In this document: piece by piece, positions 25,474 through 33,446 of the stretch
Numbering within the stretch: the stretch's first letter is position 1
Layout: each line of letters begins with the position of its first letter
Assembly: GCA_944389895.1 (NCBI GenBank)
Contig: CALXOA010000101.1
Coordinates: 1-35,357 of the forward strand
Direction of reading: 5' to 3'
Length of the DNA stretch: 35,357 bases
From: an uncultured Victivallis sp.
Lineage (GTDB): Bacteria; Verrucomicrobiota; Lentisphaeria; Victivallales; Victivallaceae
Notes under the pieces: model-generated
What the model was told of the DNA's origin: nothing
What the model saw: the letters and a program-made list of their open reading frames with translations, nothing else
Databases searched by the model: none
Made by a program: the position numbers and the translations under genes

Positions 25474-25479
25474 AAAAAA
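25456..25479. repeat. Perfect 24-bp palindrome
   Basis: Twelve bases, T6-ATTTCT, are followed at once by their exact reverse complement, AGAAAT-A6, centred on CTAG at 25466-25469. It overlaps the broken end of the transposase remnant and may mark the join where the element was cut. Confidence 0.75.
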
Positions 25480-25502
25480 GTAACGACAAGAGGTATTCAT
25501 GG

Positions 25503-25706
25503 ATGATCGCAGACTTTCAAGGAAATCTGCGCTTACCTAGGGACAGATATGGTACGATTCCCACGCTGAATCACCAACTACGATATGCCGTCTATGAAAA
25601 ATGGGAAATTGATCATTCAAAAAAGAGGAAAGTTGAAGCATGGTTTTCCAATTATGGTTTTAGAAAAAGTAGAAAAAATCCTCCATATTCAATTAAAAGG
25701 ACGTGA
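25503..25706 (+). CDS. Small hypothetical basic protein (uncertain)
   Basis: A 67-codon frame, A/T-rich like the island, ends TGA 25704-25706 and encodes a basic peptide (EKWEIDHSKKRKVEAWFSNYGF, then RKSRKNPPYSIKRT; key features are many Lys/Arg). I do not recognise it. The best ribosome site (AAGAGG) belongs to a different frame, where ATG 25499 gives only 13 codons, so a frame break between a real start and this frame is possible. It could be the worn tail of a longer gene. Confidence 0.3.
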   Translation: MIADFQGNLRLPRDRYGTIPTLNHQLRYAVYEKWEIDHSKKRKVEAWFSNYGFRKSRKNPPYSIKRT

Positions 25707-25775
25707 AATGTTCTTTCCCGATTGATATATTACTGTAAAAACAGAAACATTACCACCGATAAAGGCAAAACGAAT

Positions 25776-27410
25776 ATGGCAAAAAAAACAAAAGCAGAAA
25801 AACCGTTGAACCTTGATGATATTCTTCTTAAGTGTCGAGATATTCTCCGGCAGGCGAAAAACTCTGGGTCTTTTTTTGAGAAGCGGGATTTAATGCTGAC
25901 TCTGATTTTTCTGCGCTTTATCGGGGAAAAATATGAAGACGGGGTTCAGGTTCTGAGGAATAAACTCATTTCCGAAGGCCTGGATCCGGATGATCCTGCT
26001 ATTTTTGCTGCTTTTTTTGAAGATGCGTCCTTTGCCGATGGAACGTTTCCTTTGCCTCCTGAAGCCCGTTGGGCAACTATCATCAATTCGCCCTCCAATG
26101 AATTGAATGTGAATCTTGATAGGGCCTTGAGACAGATCTCCACGGATGTTGAAGCGTTGCGGGGGTGTTTTGTGGAAGGCACGTTTACAACTCGGAATCT
26201 CGCCGCCAACGATATTAAGAAAATTGTTGATGAAGTCAACAAGATCTCTCACAAACAGTTTGGCGAACACCGGGATTTGATCGGCTACGTTTATGAATAT
26301 TTCCTGAAAGAGTTTGCTGTCAATGCAACCAAAGAGGAAGGCGAATTTTACACTCCGCACGATGTTGTGCAGCTGATCGCCACGATGATCGAACCTTTTG
26401 ACGGAACGTTGTACGATCCCTGCTGCGGTTCCGGCGGCATGTTTATTCAGAGTACCGATCTGATTAAAGCCAGGCAGGGCGATATCAGTCGAGTCAGCAT
26501 TTATGGCCAGGAAAAAGAACCTGCCACTTACCGTCTGGCAAAGATGAATCTGGCGTTGCGCGGACTCAGTCATAATCTGGGCGGCGAAGCTGATACGGCT
26601 TTCGGGAATGATTTGCACAAGGGACGCCACTTTGATTATATCATGGCAAATCCGCCTTTCAATTTGAAAGGCTGGTATAATGACAATTTGCAGAACGATC
26701 CCCGCTGGGCAGATTTTGCCCTGCCCCCTGCAAGCAATGCAAACTATGCCTGGATTTTGCACATGCTTTCACATCTGAAAGAACCGAATGGGGTTGCGGG
26801 CTTCCTGCTGGCGAATGGCGCATTGGGGGATAACGATGGAAACGCTCCCATTATTCGTAAAAAACTCATTGAAAGAGATCGTGTGGAAGCGATTATTGTA
26901 TTGCCGAGAGAATTGTTTATTACGACCGATATCAGTGTCACCATGTGGATTCTGAACATGAATAAAAAAGGCGGCACATATCATGGCAGGAAGCTGCGTA
27001 ACCGGGAAAAAGAGATTCTGTTCATGGATTTGCGCCAATGGACCGAAAACCAGGTCAAGGGAGAACAGTTCAAAAAAGTTCTGCTGAAGTCGGATCAAAT
27101 TCAGCGTGCTGCAGACATTTACCACACCTGGCAGGCAGAAGGCACGAATGGTGCGACTTATGCATTACCGGAGCTTTATCGATCTGTCACTTTTGATGAG
27201 ATCCAAAGAAACAATTTCTCTCTTGTCCCGAGCCGTTATATTGAGTTTGTTGACCGGGATCAGGGGATTGACTATGAAAAAGTAATGTCCGAAGCTGCAG
27301 CCAAAGTATCAGATCTTCTTGCCCGGCAGCAGGCAAATGTTACGGCTCTGAGAAAAGCTTTTTCTGCGTTGGGTTGTGATATTGTTGACGGAGGCTGTAA
27401 TGGCAAGTAA
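25776..27410 (+). CDS. hsdM: Type I restriction-modification DNA methyltransferase subunit
   Basis: The N6-adenine methyltransferase subunit of a type I system; two HsdM join one HsdS. 544 residues, near the family norm. Start ATG 25776 (MAKKTKAEKPLNLDDIL) has AAAGG 10 bases upstream; the longer frame to 25722 lacks homology. The N-terminal HsdM helical domain is followed by EFYTPHDVVQL, the SAM motif DPCCGSGGMF (214-223), and the catalytic NPPF (292-295). The C-terminus ends NGK and its stop overlaps the ATG of the next gene by 11 bases. It is first in the operon hsdM - SIR2-like - hsdS - hsdR. Codons are much more A/T-rich than in flanking host genes, a sign of transfer. Confidence 0.96.
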   Translation: MAKKTKAEKPLNLDDILLKCRDILRQAKNSGSFFEKRDLMLTLIFLRFIGEKYEDGVQVLRNKLISEGLDPDDPAIFAAFFEDASFADGTFPLPPEARWATIINSPSNELNVNLDRALRQISTDVEALRGCFVEGTFTTRNLAANDIKKIVDEVNKISHKQFGEHRDLIGYVYEYFLKEFAVNATKEEGEFYTPHDVVQLIATMIEPFDGTLYDPCCGSGGMFIQSTDLIKARQGDISRVSIYGQEKEPATYRLAKMNLALRGLSHNLGGEADTAFGNDLHKGRHFDYIMANPPFNLKGWYNDNLQNDPRWADFALPPASNANYAWILHMLSHLKEPNGVAGFLLANGALGDNDGNAPIIRKKLIERDRVEAIIVLPRELFITTDISVTMWILNMNKKGGTYHGRKLRNREKEILFMDLRQWTENQVKGEQFKKVLLKSDQIQRAADIYHTWQAEGTNGATYALPELYRSVTFDEIQRNNFSLVPSRYIEFVDRDQGIDYEKVMSEAAAKVSDLLARQQANVTALRKAFSALGCDIVDGGCNGK

Positions 27411-28418
27411 TATTGACGCTTTTCGGACATTGCGTAACAGGCCACATGTTGTCATACTTGGTGCAGGAGCAAGTGTGGCAGCAATCCCTTGCGGAGATAA
27501 ATACGGGCGTAAAATTTCAGTAATGGATGGCTTTATTGATAACCTCGGCATGAGGGATATTTTAGCAGGGATCAACTTCAAATCAGAGAACCTGGAAGAT
27601 ATTTACAGTGAATTATCGAAGCATCAGGAATATGATGAAATCAGAGAAAAACTTGAAAATAGCATAAGAGATTACTTCTCACAATATTATCTTCCAGAAG
27701 AACCAACTATTTATGATTTGCTTTTGTTGTCGTTAAAAGAAAAAGATATTGTTGCTACATTTAATTGGGATCCTTTGCTTGTATTAGCATATTTACGCTG
27801 TAGAGAAATAACTCTAAAACTTCCACAACTTCTTTTTTTGCATGGGAATGTTGCTGTTCAACTATGTCTTGAAGAAAAAAGGATTTTTTTTCAGTTGTAT
27901 CAAGGGTACTGTAGACAATGTCAGAATCAACTCTCACCATGTCGACTTTTGTATCCTGTTCAACAAAAAATTACAATGCAGATCCATATATCAAAAATCA
28001 ATGGGATCGCCTTAAATATTATTTGAGTTACGCCTATATCGTAACGATTTTTGGATATAGTGCTCCAGCCACAGATATAGAAGCTGTAAATCTGTTACTG
28101 GAGGCATGGGGTGGTGGAGAAAAACGGAAATTAGAAGAAATTGAAATTATAGATATCGCTGAAGAAAAAATATTGCAGGAAAAATGGAAACGTTTTATCT
28201 ATTCTCATCATTATCGAATCCATAGAAATTTCTATGATTCATTAATTGCGCAATCGCCACGAAGAACTACAGAAGATTTGTTTGCTTGTCTTATGGAATG
28301 TGAATGGTTGGATTTCCCGAACAGATTGCATCAAGGAATGTCTTGGGATGACGTAAGAAAACATTTTGCCCCTATTCTGGCAGAAGAAGAAAAAACGGAA
28401 GCTCAAAATGGCAAATAA
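27400..28418 (+). CDS. SIR2-like domain protein, frame-shifted at an A6 run
   Basis: A gene for a SIR2-fold protein lying between hsdM and hsdS. Frame 1 starts at ATG 27400 with GGAGG 5 bases upstream. It shows HVVILGAGASVAAIP (nucleotide loop, residues 21-25), TFNWDPLLVLAY (candidate catalytic Asn122), and LFLHGN (candidate His148), then cysteine-rich CRQCQNQLSPC and LLYPVQQK. The rest of the fold lies in the -1 frame: NYNADPYIKNQWD, IVTIFGYSAPATDIEA and a helical C-terminus ending NGK. The change of frame falls at AAAAAA (27965-27970); slipping back one base joins the parts into 339 residues. Without it, translation ends at 28026 (about 208 residues with a nonsense tail). SIR2-like proteins in defence systems usually deplete NAD+; that role here is inferred. 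It may be intact by programmed slippage, or a pseudogene, or a sequencing error. Confidence 0.8.
27961..27972 (+). promoter_or_regulatory. Candidate -1 frameshift (slippery) site in the SIR2-like gene
   Basis: Zero-frame codons read CAA CAA AAA ATT. The tRNA on AAA can re-pair one base back on AAA, after which codons AAT TAC AAT GCA follow, giving K-N-Y-N-A as expected for the family. A seven-A run would give the same protein without slippage, so one lost A explains it equally well. No obvious upstream Shine-Dalgarno-like stimulator was identified. Confidence 0.45.
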
Positions 28419-29529
28419 TGTACCGACAATCAGGCTAGGAGATTATATTGAGATTTTTGAGATAAGAAATCGAGATGGACATAATTATCCTTTTATGGGG
28501 GTAAATAAAGATAAAACATTTATGCCCACTGTTGCTGACACTCTTGAACTTGATAACACCAAATATAAAGTCGTAAGCAAGGATATGTTTGTGTTTAGCG
28601 GAATGCAGACAGGCAGAGATACTTGTATTCGGTTGGCGTTGTATAGTAAAAACACGCCTATTCTCATTTCTCCGGCATATACGACTTTTGTTGTAAAAAA
28701 TAAGAGTAAACTTGTTCCAGAGTTTCTTTTTCTATTTTTTTGCCGATATGAAATAGATCGTTTGGGAGCCTTTTTAAGTGACAGTAGCATTCGCTCAAAT
28801 TTGGATTGGGACAGATTTTGCGATATTCAAATCCCGTTGCCGTCTATTGAAACGCAGAAGGCTTTGGTTGCGATTTACCATGGTCTGCAACAGACCATTG
28901 CAGAAAATGAGGCATTGATCCGGGAGCTGGAATCCGTCTGCCACGCCTTCATCGTCGATTGCAAAGCAAAGTATCCCAAAGTCAAACTCAGCGAGAGGAT
29001 AAGAATTCACGAAAAAAGAAACTCGGAGGGTAAACATTTTCCATTTGCAGGTGTTAACAGAGATAAGACTTTCATGCCTACAGTCGCTGATACAAATGAA
29101 CTTGACAATACAAAATATAAAGTAGTAAGTAAAGATATGTTTGTATTTAGTGGAATGCAGACCGGTAGAGATATTTGTATTCGTTTAGCATTGTATAATG
29201 AGAAAACACCTGTTCTCATTTCTCCAGCTTATACAACCTTTGTCATAAATGAGACCGCAACGTTACTACCCGAGTATCTATTTTTGACTTTTTGCCGTTT
29301 TGAAATGGATAGATATGGTGCTTTTTTAAGCGACGGGAGTATTCGTTCAAATTTAGACTGGGATCGATTTTGTGAAATAGAAATCCCATTGCCTCCGATA
29401 GAACATCAGCATTCAATTGCAAAAGTATTCAACTGTTTGCAGGAATCCAAACGCATTATTCAGGAAATGCAGGAACTGATGAAAAATCTGTGTCCGGCAC
29501 TGGTACAGAAAGCGGCGCATTCGGCATAA
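28408..29529 (+). CDS. hsdS: Type I restriction-modification specificity subunit with duplicated TRDs
   Basis: HsdS picks the DNA target for both methylation and cleavage. Start ATG 28408 (MANNVPTIRLGDYIE) overlaps the previous stop by 11 bases. The 373 residues hold two target-recognition domains, about 7-150 and 190-335, each followed by a helical spacer (QQTIAENEALIRELESV and ESKRIIQEMQELMKN). The two TRDs are nearly the same: about 100 of 132 aligned residues are identical by my count, including TFMPTVADT, ELDNTKYKVVSKDMFVFSGM and SIRSNLDWDRFC. Most HsdS proteins have two different TRDs, so this one should read a symmetric bipartite site. Length is slightly below the usual 400-450. The gene is very A/T-rich. 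Confidence 0.95.
   Translation: MANNVPTIRLGDYIEIFEIRNRDGHNYPFMGVNKDKTFMPTVADTLELDNTKYKVVSKDMFVFSGMQTGRDTCIRLALYSKNTPILISPAYTTFVVKNKSKLVPEFLFLFFCRYEIDRLGAFLSDSSIRSNLDWDRFCDIQIPLPSIETQKALVAIYHGLQQTIAENEALIRELESVCHAFIVDCKAKYPKVKLSERIRIHEKRNSEGKHFPFAGVNRDKTFMPTVADTNELDNTKYKVVSKDMFVFSGMQTGRDICIRLALYNEKTPVLISPAYTTFVINETATLLPEYLFLTFCRFEMDRYGAFLSDGSIRSNLDWDRFCEIEIPLPPIEHQHSIAKVFNCLQESKRIIQEMQELMKNLCPALVQKAAHSA
28462..28857 (+). repeat. TRD repeat unit 1 in hsdS
   Basis: Encodes HsdS residues 19-150, first copy of the duplicated target-recognition domain. DNA of the two copies has drifted at many third positions while the protein stayed close, so the duplication is not recent or has been kept by selection. 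Confidence 0.85.
29014..29409 (+). repeat. TRD repeat unit 2 in hsdS
   Basis: Encodes HsdS residues 203-334, second copy of the same target-recognition domain, in direct orientation 552 bases from copy 1. Differences cluster near the copy's start (NRDGHNYPFM versus NSEGKHFPFA) and in a loop after TTFV. Confidence 0.85.
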
Positions 29530-29545
29530 GCAAAGAGGGAAAGAT

Positions 29546-32500
29546 ATGGCATTGACAAATTACAACGGCAGATTCTGCGAACAGGACTTTGAAAATGCTC
29601 TGATCCAAATGTTTGTTGATAACGGCTGGGAGTATCTCTTTGGAGACAACATTGAACACTCCAGCGGAACAGAAGTGCTGATCTCCGATGATATCCGTTC
29701 CTTCCTTGAAAAACAGTACAACTTCCTGACAACAGATGAAGTCAGCGAGATAGTCAACCGGATATCTCTTGCCGGCGACGACACTCAGTTTGCCACAATG
29801 CACAAGATTTATACCATGCTGGTAAACGGCATTCAGTTCACCACGGCTGACGGATCGCCTCACATCATTCACTTCATTGATTACGGAAATCATGCCAACA
29901 ACACCTTCCGGGTTGTCAATCAGTTTACTGTGGATTATGTCAACAACAGCCAGCGTAAAAATCGCCGCCCGGACATTCTGCTTTATGTCAATGGAATACC
30001 CCTGTGCGTGATTGAACTCAAAAGTCCCACAAAAGCCAATGCCACCATTTTTGATGCCTATGAACAGATCAACATTCGCTACTGGCGGGATATTCCCCAT
30101 TTGCTCCATTACTGTCCTCTGGCAATAATCTCGGATGGCGTGAAAACCAGGCTGGGAACGGTGTTGACTCCATACGAACACTTCTATGCCTGGCGTCGGG
30201 TTGAAAACGAAGATAAAATTGCTAAAAACGGATTTGCCGAGACTGAAACAATGGTCAAAGGAGTGTTTGCTCCTGCCCGTTTTCTGGAAATTTTCCGGGA
30301 TTATGTGTATTTTCAAGATCGGGAGTTTGACCATGAAGAACGGGAGATCGTCTGTCGTTATCCGCAGTTTTTTGCCGCCCGTCTGCTTCGGGAAAGCATT
30401 TTACGTTCCGTTGCCCGTCACAGCGGAAAAGGCGGTACCTATTTCGGCGCAACCGGTTGCGGGAAAACCTATGCCATGGCATTTCTTGCCCGACAGCTTT
30501 CTCTGCGTTGCGCCAATGAACTTGGATCTCCCACCATTGTAATGATCGTTGACCGGGAGGATCTTCAGAAGCAGGGAGCCAAACTCTTCACCAAATCCAC
30601 AGAATTCCTTGGCTTGGGCGAAGTAAGGCAAATCGAATCCCGAAAAGATCTGCGGCAGGAATTGGGCGCCAGACCTTCCGGTGGATTTTATATCTGCACG
30701 ATTCAAAAGTTCTGCGACCGCAATGATGACAAAGTAGGTCTCATCAACACTCGAAGCAACATTATCTGTTTTTCCGACGAAGCACATCGTACCCAGATCG
30801 AACGCAGCAAGCAGATAAAATTTGATAAGGATGCCGATGAAAACATGCGGGCGCTGGTGTCCAAACCTTACGCTAAAGTTCTGCACGAAGCATTCCCCCA
30901 TGCGACCTTTGTCGGCTTTACCGGAACCCCCATTGCCGAAACCTATCAAACCTTCGGAGAGGAGATTGACCGCTACACGATGGATCAGGCCGTAGCGGAC
31001 GGCATCACCGTTCCGATCAAGTATCATCCCCGCATCGCCAAAGTTCTGCTGGATGAGAAGAAAGTCAAACTCATTGAAGCCTATTATAAAAAGTGTGCTG
31101 ACGAAGGAGCCTCCGAAGAAAACATCCGCGCCAGCAAAAAAGCGATGAGCAGTATGGAAATCATCCTTGGGGAACCCGAGAGACTGAAGCAACTGGCCGC
31201 GGACATTTACCACCATTTTACAGGATTGCTTGATGCGGATCCCGACCGCAAACAAAAAGCAATGATCGTTTGTTCCAATCGCAAAATCGCCTATGATCTT
31301 TTAATGCAGTTTAAAGAACAGTTTCCGCAATGGTTCGTAGAAAGAAAAAGTCCCTGGGAAGATACCCTGCCGAAGGAGGAGTTGGATACACTTAAGGTCA
31401 TGCCCACGATCGCCATGGTTGCGACCAACGGCAAAAATGATCCGGAAGAAATGTACAATTATCTGGGCGGTGTTGCCAACAGCGAACGCAATGACTCCCT
31501 GGACAGCAGTTTCAAGCAGGATAACTCCAATTTCCGCATCGTAATCGTGGTGGATATGTGGATTACCGGATTTGATGTTCCCTGTCTGACTTATCTTTAC
31601 AATGATAAGCCTTTGCAGAAGCATACTCTTATCCAGACGATCAGCCGGGTCAACCGCAAGGCGCAAGGCAAAGATTTTGGTCTGATTATTGACTATATCG
31701 GTATCCGGGACAATATGCTTGAAGCCCTGAAAACTTATGGCGGAGGAGAAGAAAGCCTTGCTCCAACAGAAGATGATGTAGCGCAGGCATATGATGTTTT
31801 CAGAGAGCATCTGGCTGTTTTGAGGCAACTATTTACCGGCTTTGACTTAGCCTGTTTTCTGAAAGAAGATGCTGATCCTGTGGAGCGTTACAAGCAGCTT
31901 TCTCTTGCTGCCGAATTTATTTTTCATAATACAGAAATTCTGAATATGGATAATGGGAAAAAGTCACGTCAGGTCAACTTCAAAACTTATTTTCTGAATA
32001 TCGTCAAGCGTCTCCGTATCGCCTATGATATTTGCCAGCCATCCAATGTACTTGCCGCAGAAGAGTTTTCATTAGCTCAGTGCTTCATGTCCATAGCTGG
32101 CTTTGTCCGTAAGATGGGCGGAACAGTAGAACTTGATACAGAAAGCATGAACCGCACTGTTGCCAAAATGGTGGAAGAAGCGCTGAAATACAGCCAAGTT
32201 GAAAGCATTCTGGATGTCGGCGATGAAGAGGATATCTTCGATCCCAAGTTTGAAGAAATCCTTGAGGATATTCCAATGCCCGCGACAAAGCTGGAACTTC
32301 TGATCAAAATGCTCCGTAAACGCATTGCGGAATATTCCAGAACCAATGCCCTGGCGGCCCAGAAATATCAGGAACTTTTGGAAAAAACAATTGCTCAATA
32401 TCATGAGCGTCGTAAGCATTTACCTCTGGAGGAAGCGGGTGCGGCCCAGGAAGAAGCCTCGGATCAGATTATTCAAGACGCGACAAAACAGGCGCTGGAC

Positions 32501-32854
32501 ATTCTCAACGGACTGAATGCCGACAGGGAAAGTTTCCGGCAGATGGGATTGACCTTTGAAGAAAAAGCTTTTTATGATATATTGATCCACCTGCGTGATG
32601 AACACAACTTTGAATATGGTACAGATGGAAAATATGGCAATGATAAATGCAAATCCCTTGCAAAAAAAATAAAGAAGATCATTGACACCAACTCCGCATT
32701 TTCTGACTGGCTTAACAATCAGCGTGTCCGTGACAGGTTGAAGCAGGACATAAAAATCTGCCTGATTAAAAACGGTTATCCTCCTCAATACAGCCCTGTC
32801 GTATTTCAGCAGATCATGGGCCAAGTTGAGAATTTCAAAGAACAAGAGATGTAG
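29546..32854 (+). CDS. hsdR: Type I restriction enzyme motor/nuclease subunit
   Basis: The DNA translocase and endonuclease subunit; with HsdM and HsdS it cuts unmodified foreign DNA. 1102 residues, full length. The N-terminal PD-(D/E)XK nuclease has P142-D143 and E157-x-K159 (RRPDILLYVNG, VIELKSPT). The superfamily 2 helicase motor has Walker A GATGCGKT (301-308), motif II DEAH (411-414), motif III FTGTP (458-462) and a motif VI QTISRVNR. The C-terminal helical assembly domain follows. AGAGGGAAAG precedes ATG 29546, 16 bases after the hsdS stop. Its G+C is higher than that of the SIR2-like and hsdS genes, showing that the operon is a mosaic. Confidence 0.97.
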   Translation: MALTNYNGRFCEQDFENALIQMFVDNGWEYLFGDNIEHSSGTEVLISDDIRSFLEKQYNFLTTDEVSEIVNRISLAGDDTQFATMHKIYTMLVNGIQFTTADGSPHIIHFIDYGNHANNTFRVVNQFTVDYVNNSQRKNRRPDILLYVNGIPLCVIELKSPTKANATIFDAYEQINIRYWRDIPHLLHYCPLAIISDGVKTRLGTVLTPYEHFYAWRRVENEDKIAKNGFAETETMVKGVFAPARFLEIFRDYVYFQDREFDHEEREIVCRYPQFFAARLLRESILRSVARHSGKGGTYFGATGCGKTYAMAFLARQLSLRCANELGSPTIVMIVDREDLQKQGAKLFTKSTEFLGLGEVRQIESRKDLRQELGARPSGGFYICTIQKFCDRNDDKVGLINTRSNIICFSDEAHRTQIERSKQIKFDKDADENMRALVSKPYAKVLHEAFPHATFVGFTGTPIAETYQTFGEEIDRYTMDQAVADGITVPIKYHPRIAKVLLDEKKVKLIEAYYKKCADEGASEENIRASKKAMSSMEIILGEPERLKQLAADIYHHFTGLLDADPDRKQKAMIVCSNRKIAYDLLMQFKEQFPQWFVERKSPWEDTLPKEELDTLKVMPTIAMVATNGKNDPEEMYNYLGGVANSERNDSLDSSFKQDNSNFRIVIVVDMWITGFDVPCLTYLYNDKPLQKHTLIQTISRVNRKAQGKDFGLIIDYIGIRDNMLEALKTYGGGEESLAPTEDDVAQAYDVFREHLAVLRQLFTGFDLACFLKEDADPVERYKQLSLAAEFIFHNTEILNMDNGKKSRQVNFKTYFLNIVKRLRIAYDICQPSNVLAAEEFSLAQCFMSIAGFVRKMGGTVELDTESMNRTVAKMVEEALKYSQVESILDVGDEEDIFDPKFEEILEDIPMPATKLELLIKMLRKRIAEYSRTNALAAQKYQELLEKTIAQYHERRKHLPLEEAGAAQEEASDQIIQDATKQALDILNGLNADRESFRQMGLTFEEKAFYDILIHLRDEHNFEYGTDGKYGNDKCKSLAKKIKKIIDTNSAFSDWLNNQRVRDRLKQDIKICLIKNGYPPQYSPVVFQQIMGQVENFKEQEM

Positions 32855-32923
32855 CAACAATTCTTTCAAGTTTTTGGTAAACTCCATGTGAGCAGAACTG
32901 TAGTTTTACTAGGAAGAGAGTAT

Positions 32924-33103
32924 ATGCCGCGACTTCAAGCTCTGTGGAAATATAACCCCGGAGATAACGTCCGGAAAAATTCGCACATTTCAATTTGGGA
33001 ATGCGGCCAGCCGTATTCCCAAGATGAGAAACTCTACCTGAATTTGAAAGATTTTCGCGGAGAATTTTTCGAGAAGATGAAATTGCGCCCTTTTGAGACT
33101 TGA
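32924..33103 (+). CDS. Small hypothetical protein after hsdR (uncertain)
   Basis: A 59-codon frame begins at ATG 32924 with AGGAAGAGAG just before it. The peptide (MPRLQALWKYNPGDNV at the start, KDFRGEFFEKMKLRPFET at the end) has no family I recognise. It lies 69 bases past hsdR, and its 3' end contains the first copy of a TTTTGAG repeat, so it may be non-coding spacer of the island end. Confidence 0.35.
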   Translation: MPRLQALWKYNPGDNVRKNSHISIWECGQPYSQDEKLYLNLKDFRGEFFEKMKLRPFET

Positions 33104-33177
33104 AAAATTCGCCGTTTTGAGGTGGAGAGAAGATTTCTGAAAAGCCTCAAAATGCCCCACCATTTTTACGCTCAAAA
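33091..33177. repeat. Symmetric set of four TTTTGAG / CTCAAAA repeats
   Basis: TTTTGAG occurs at 33091-33097 and 33115-33121; its complement CTCAAAA occurs at 33146-33152 and 33171-33177. Spacing within each pair is 24-25 bases. The inner-left and outer-right copies extend to an exact 11-bp inverted repeat (GCCGTTTTGAG 33111-33121, CTCAAAACGGC 33171-33181). It lies just before the integrase stub, where arm-type binding sites would be expected. Confidence 0.5.
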
Positions 33178-33201
33178 CGGCAACAATCGTTGCCGTTTTT
33201 T
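33174..33201. terminator. Bidirectional terminator upstream of integrase stub
   Basis: An exact 11-bp stem, AAAACGGCAAC (33174-33184) against GTTGCCGTTTT (33189-33199), has loop AATC and T-runs on both strands. It can end transcription from the restriction operon on the plus strand and from the redox operon on the minus strand. Confidence 0.8.
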
Positions 33202-33269
33202 ACCATATACGCTTCCAATTCCCGACAGACCACTTATTTGAAATCAAATCTGTCATTCGGGAGCAGATT

Positions 33270-33446
33270 ATGGGAAGGCGCAAAATGGATTCCGAACTTC
33301 ACCGCATCAAACTGGAAACCGGGACCGTCTATCAGACCAGTAAGGGCGGCAACTACTATTTCCGTTATCAGATCAACGGCGAACGCAAATGCATCAGCTT
33401 GAAAACCGCCCATCAGGAAGAAGCCGTCCGCAAAGCGCGGGAACTT
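33270..33446 (+). pseudogene. Tyrosine integrase, N-terminal stub only
   Basis: ATG 33270 with GGGAG 7 bases upstream opens a frame whose first 59 or so codons (about) read as the N-terminal arm-type domain of phage/ICE integrases: LETGTVYQTSKGGNYYFRY, INGERKCISLKTAHQEEAVRKAREL. It then runs into sequence that is the reverse complement of a Tat-aldo/keto reductase, ending at 33581 as a chimeric peptide. The SAM-like core-binding and catalytic (R..HxxR..Y) domains are absent. It is thus a broken integrase at the edge of the island. Confidence 0.7.

Noticed and set aside
25207..33165. CCACCATTT at the tRNA 3' end (25207-25215) and again at 33157-33165 as possible attL/attR
   Set aside because: Only nine bases are exact, the copy lies on the wrong side of the integrase stub, and chance matches of this length over 8 kb are common.
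33091..33201. CRISPR array
   Set aside because: The repeats are seven bases, partly inverted, and without spacers of constant length; no cas genes are in the window.
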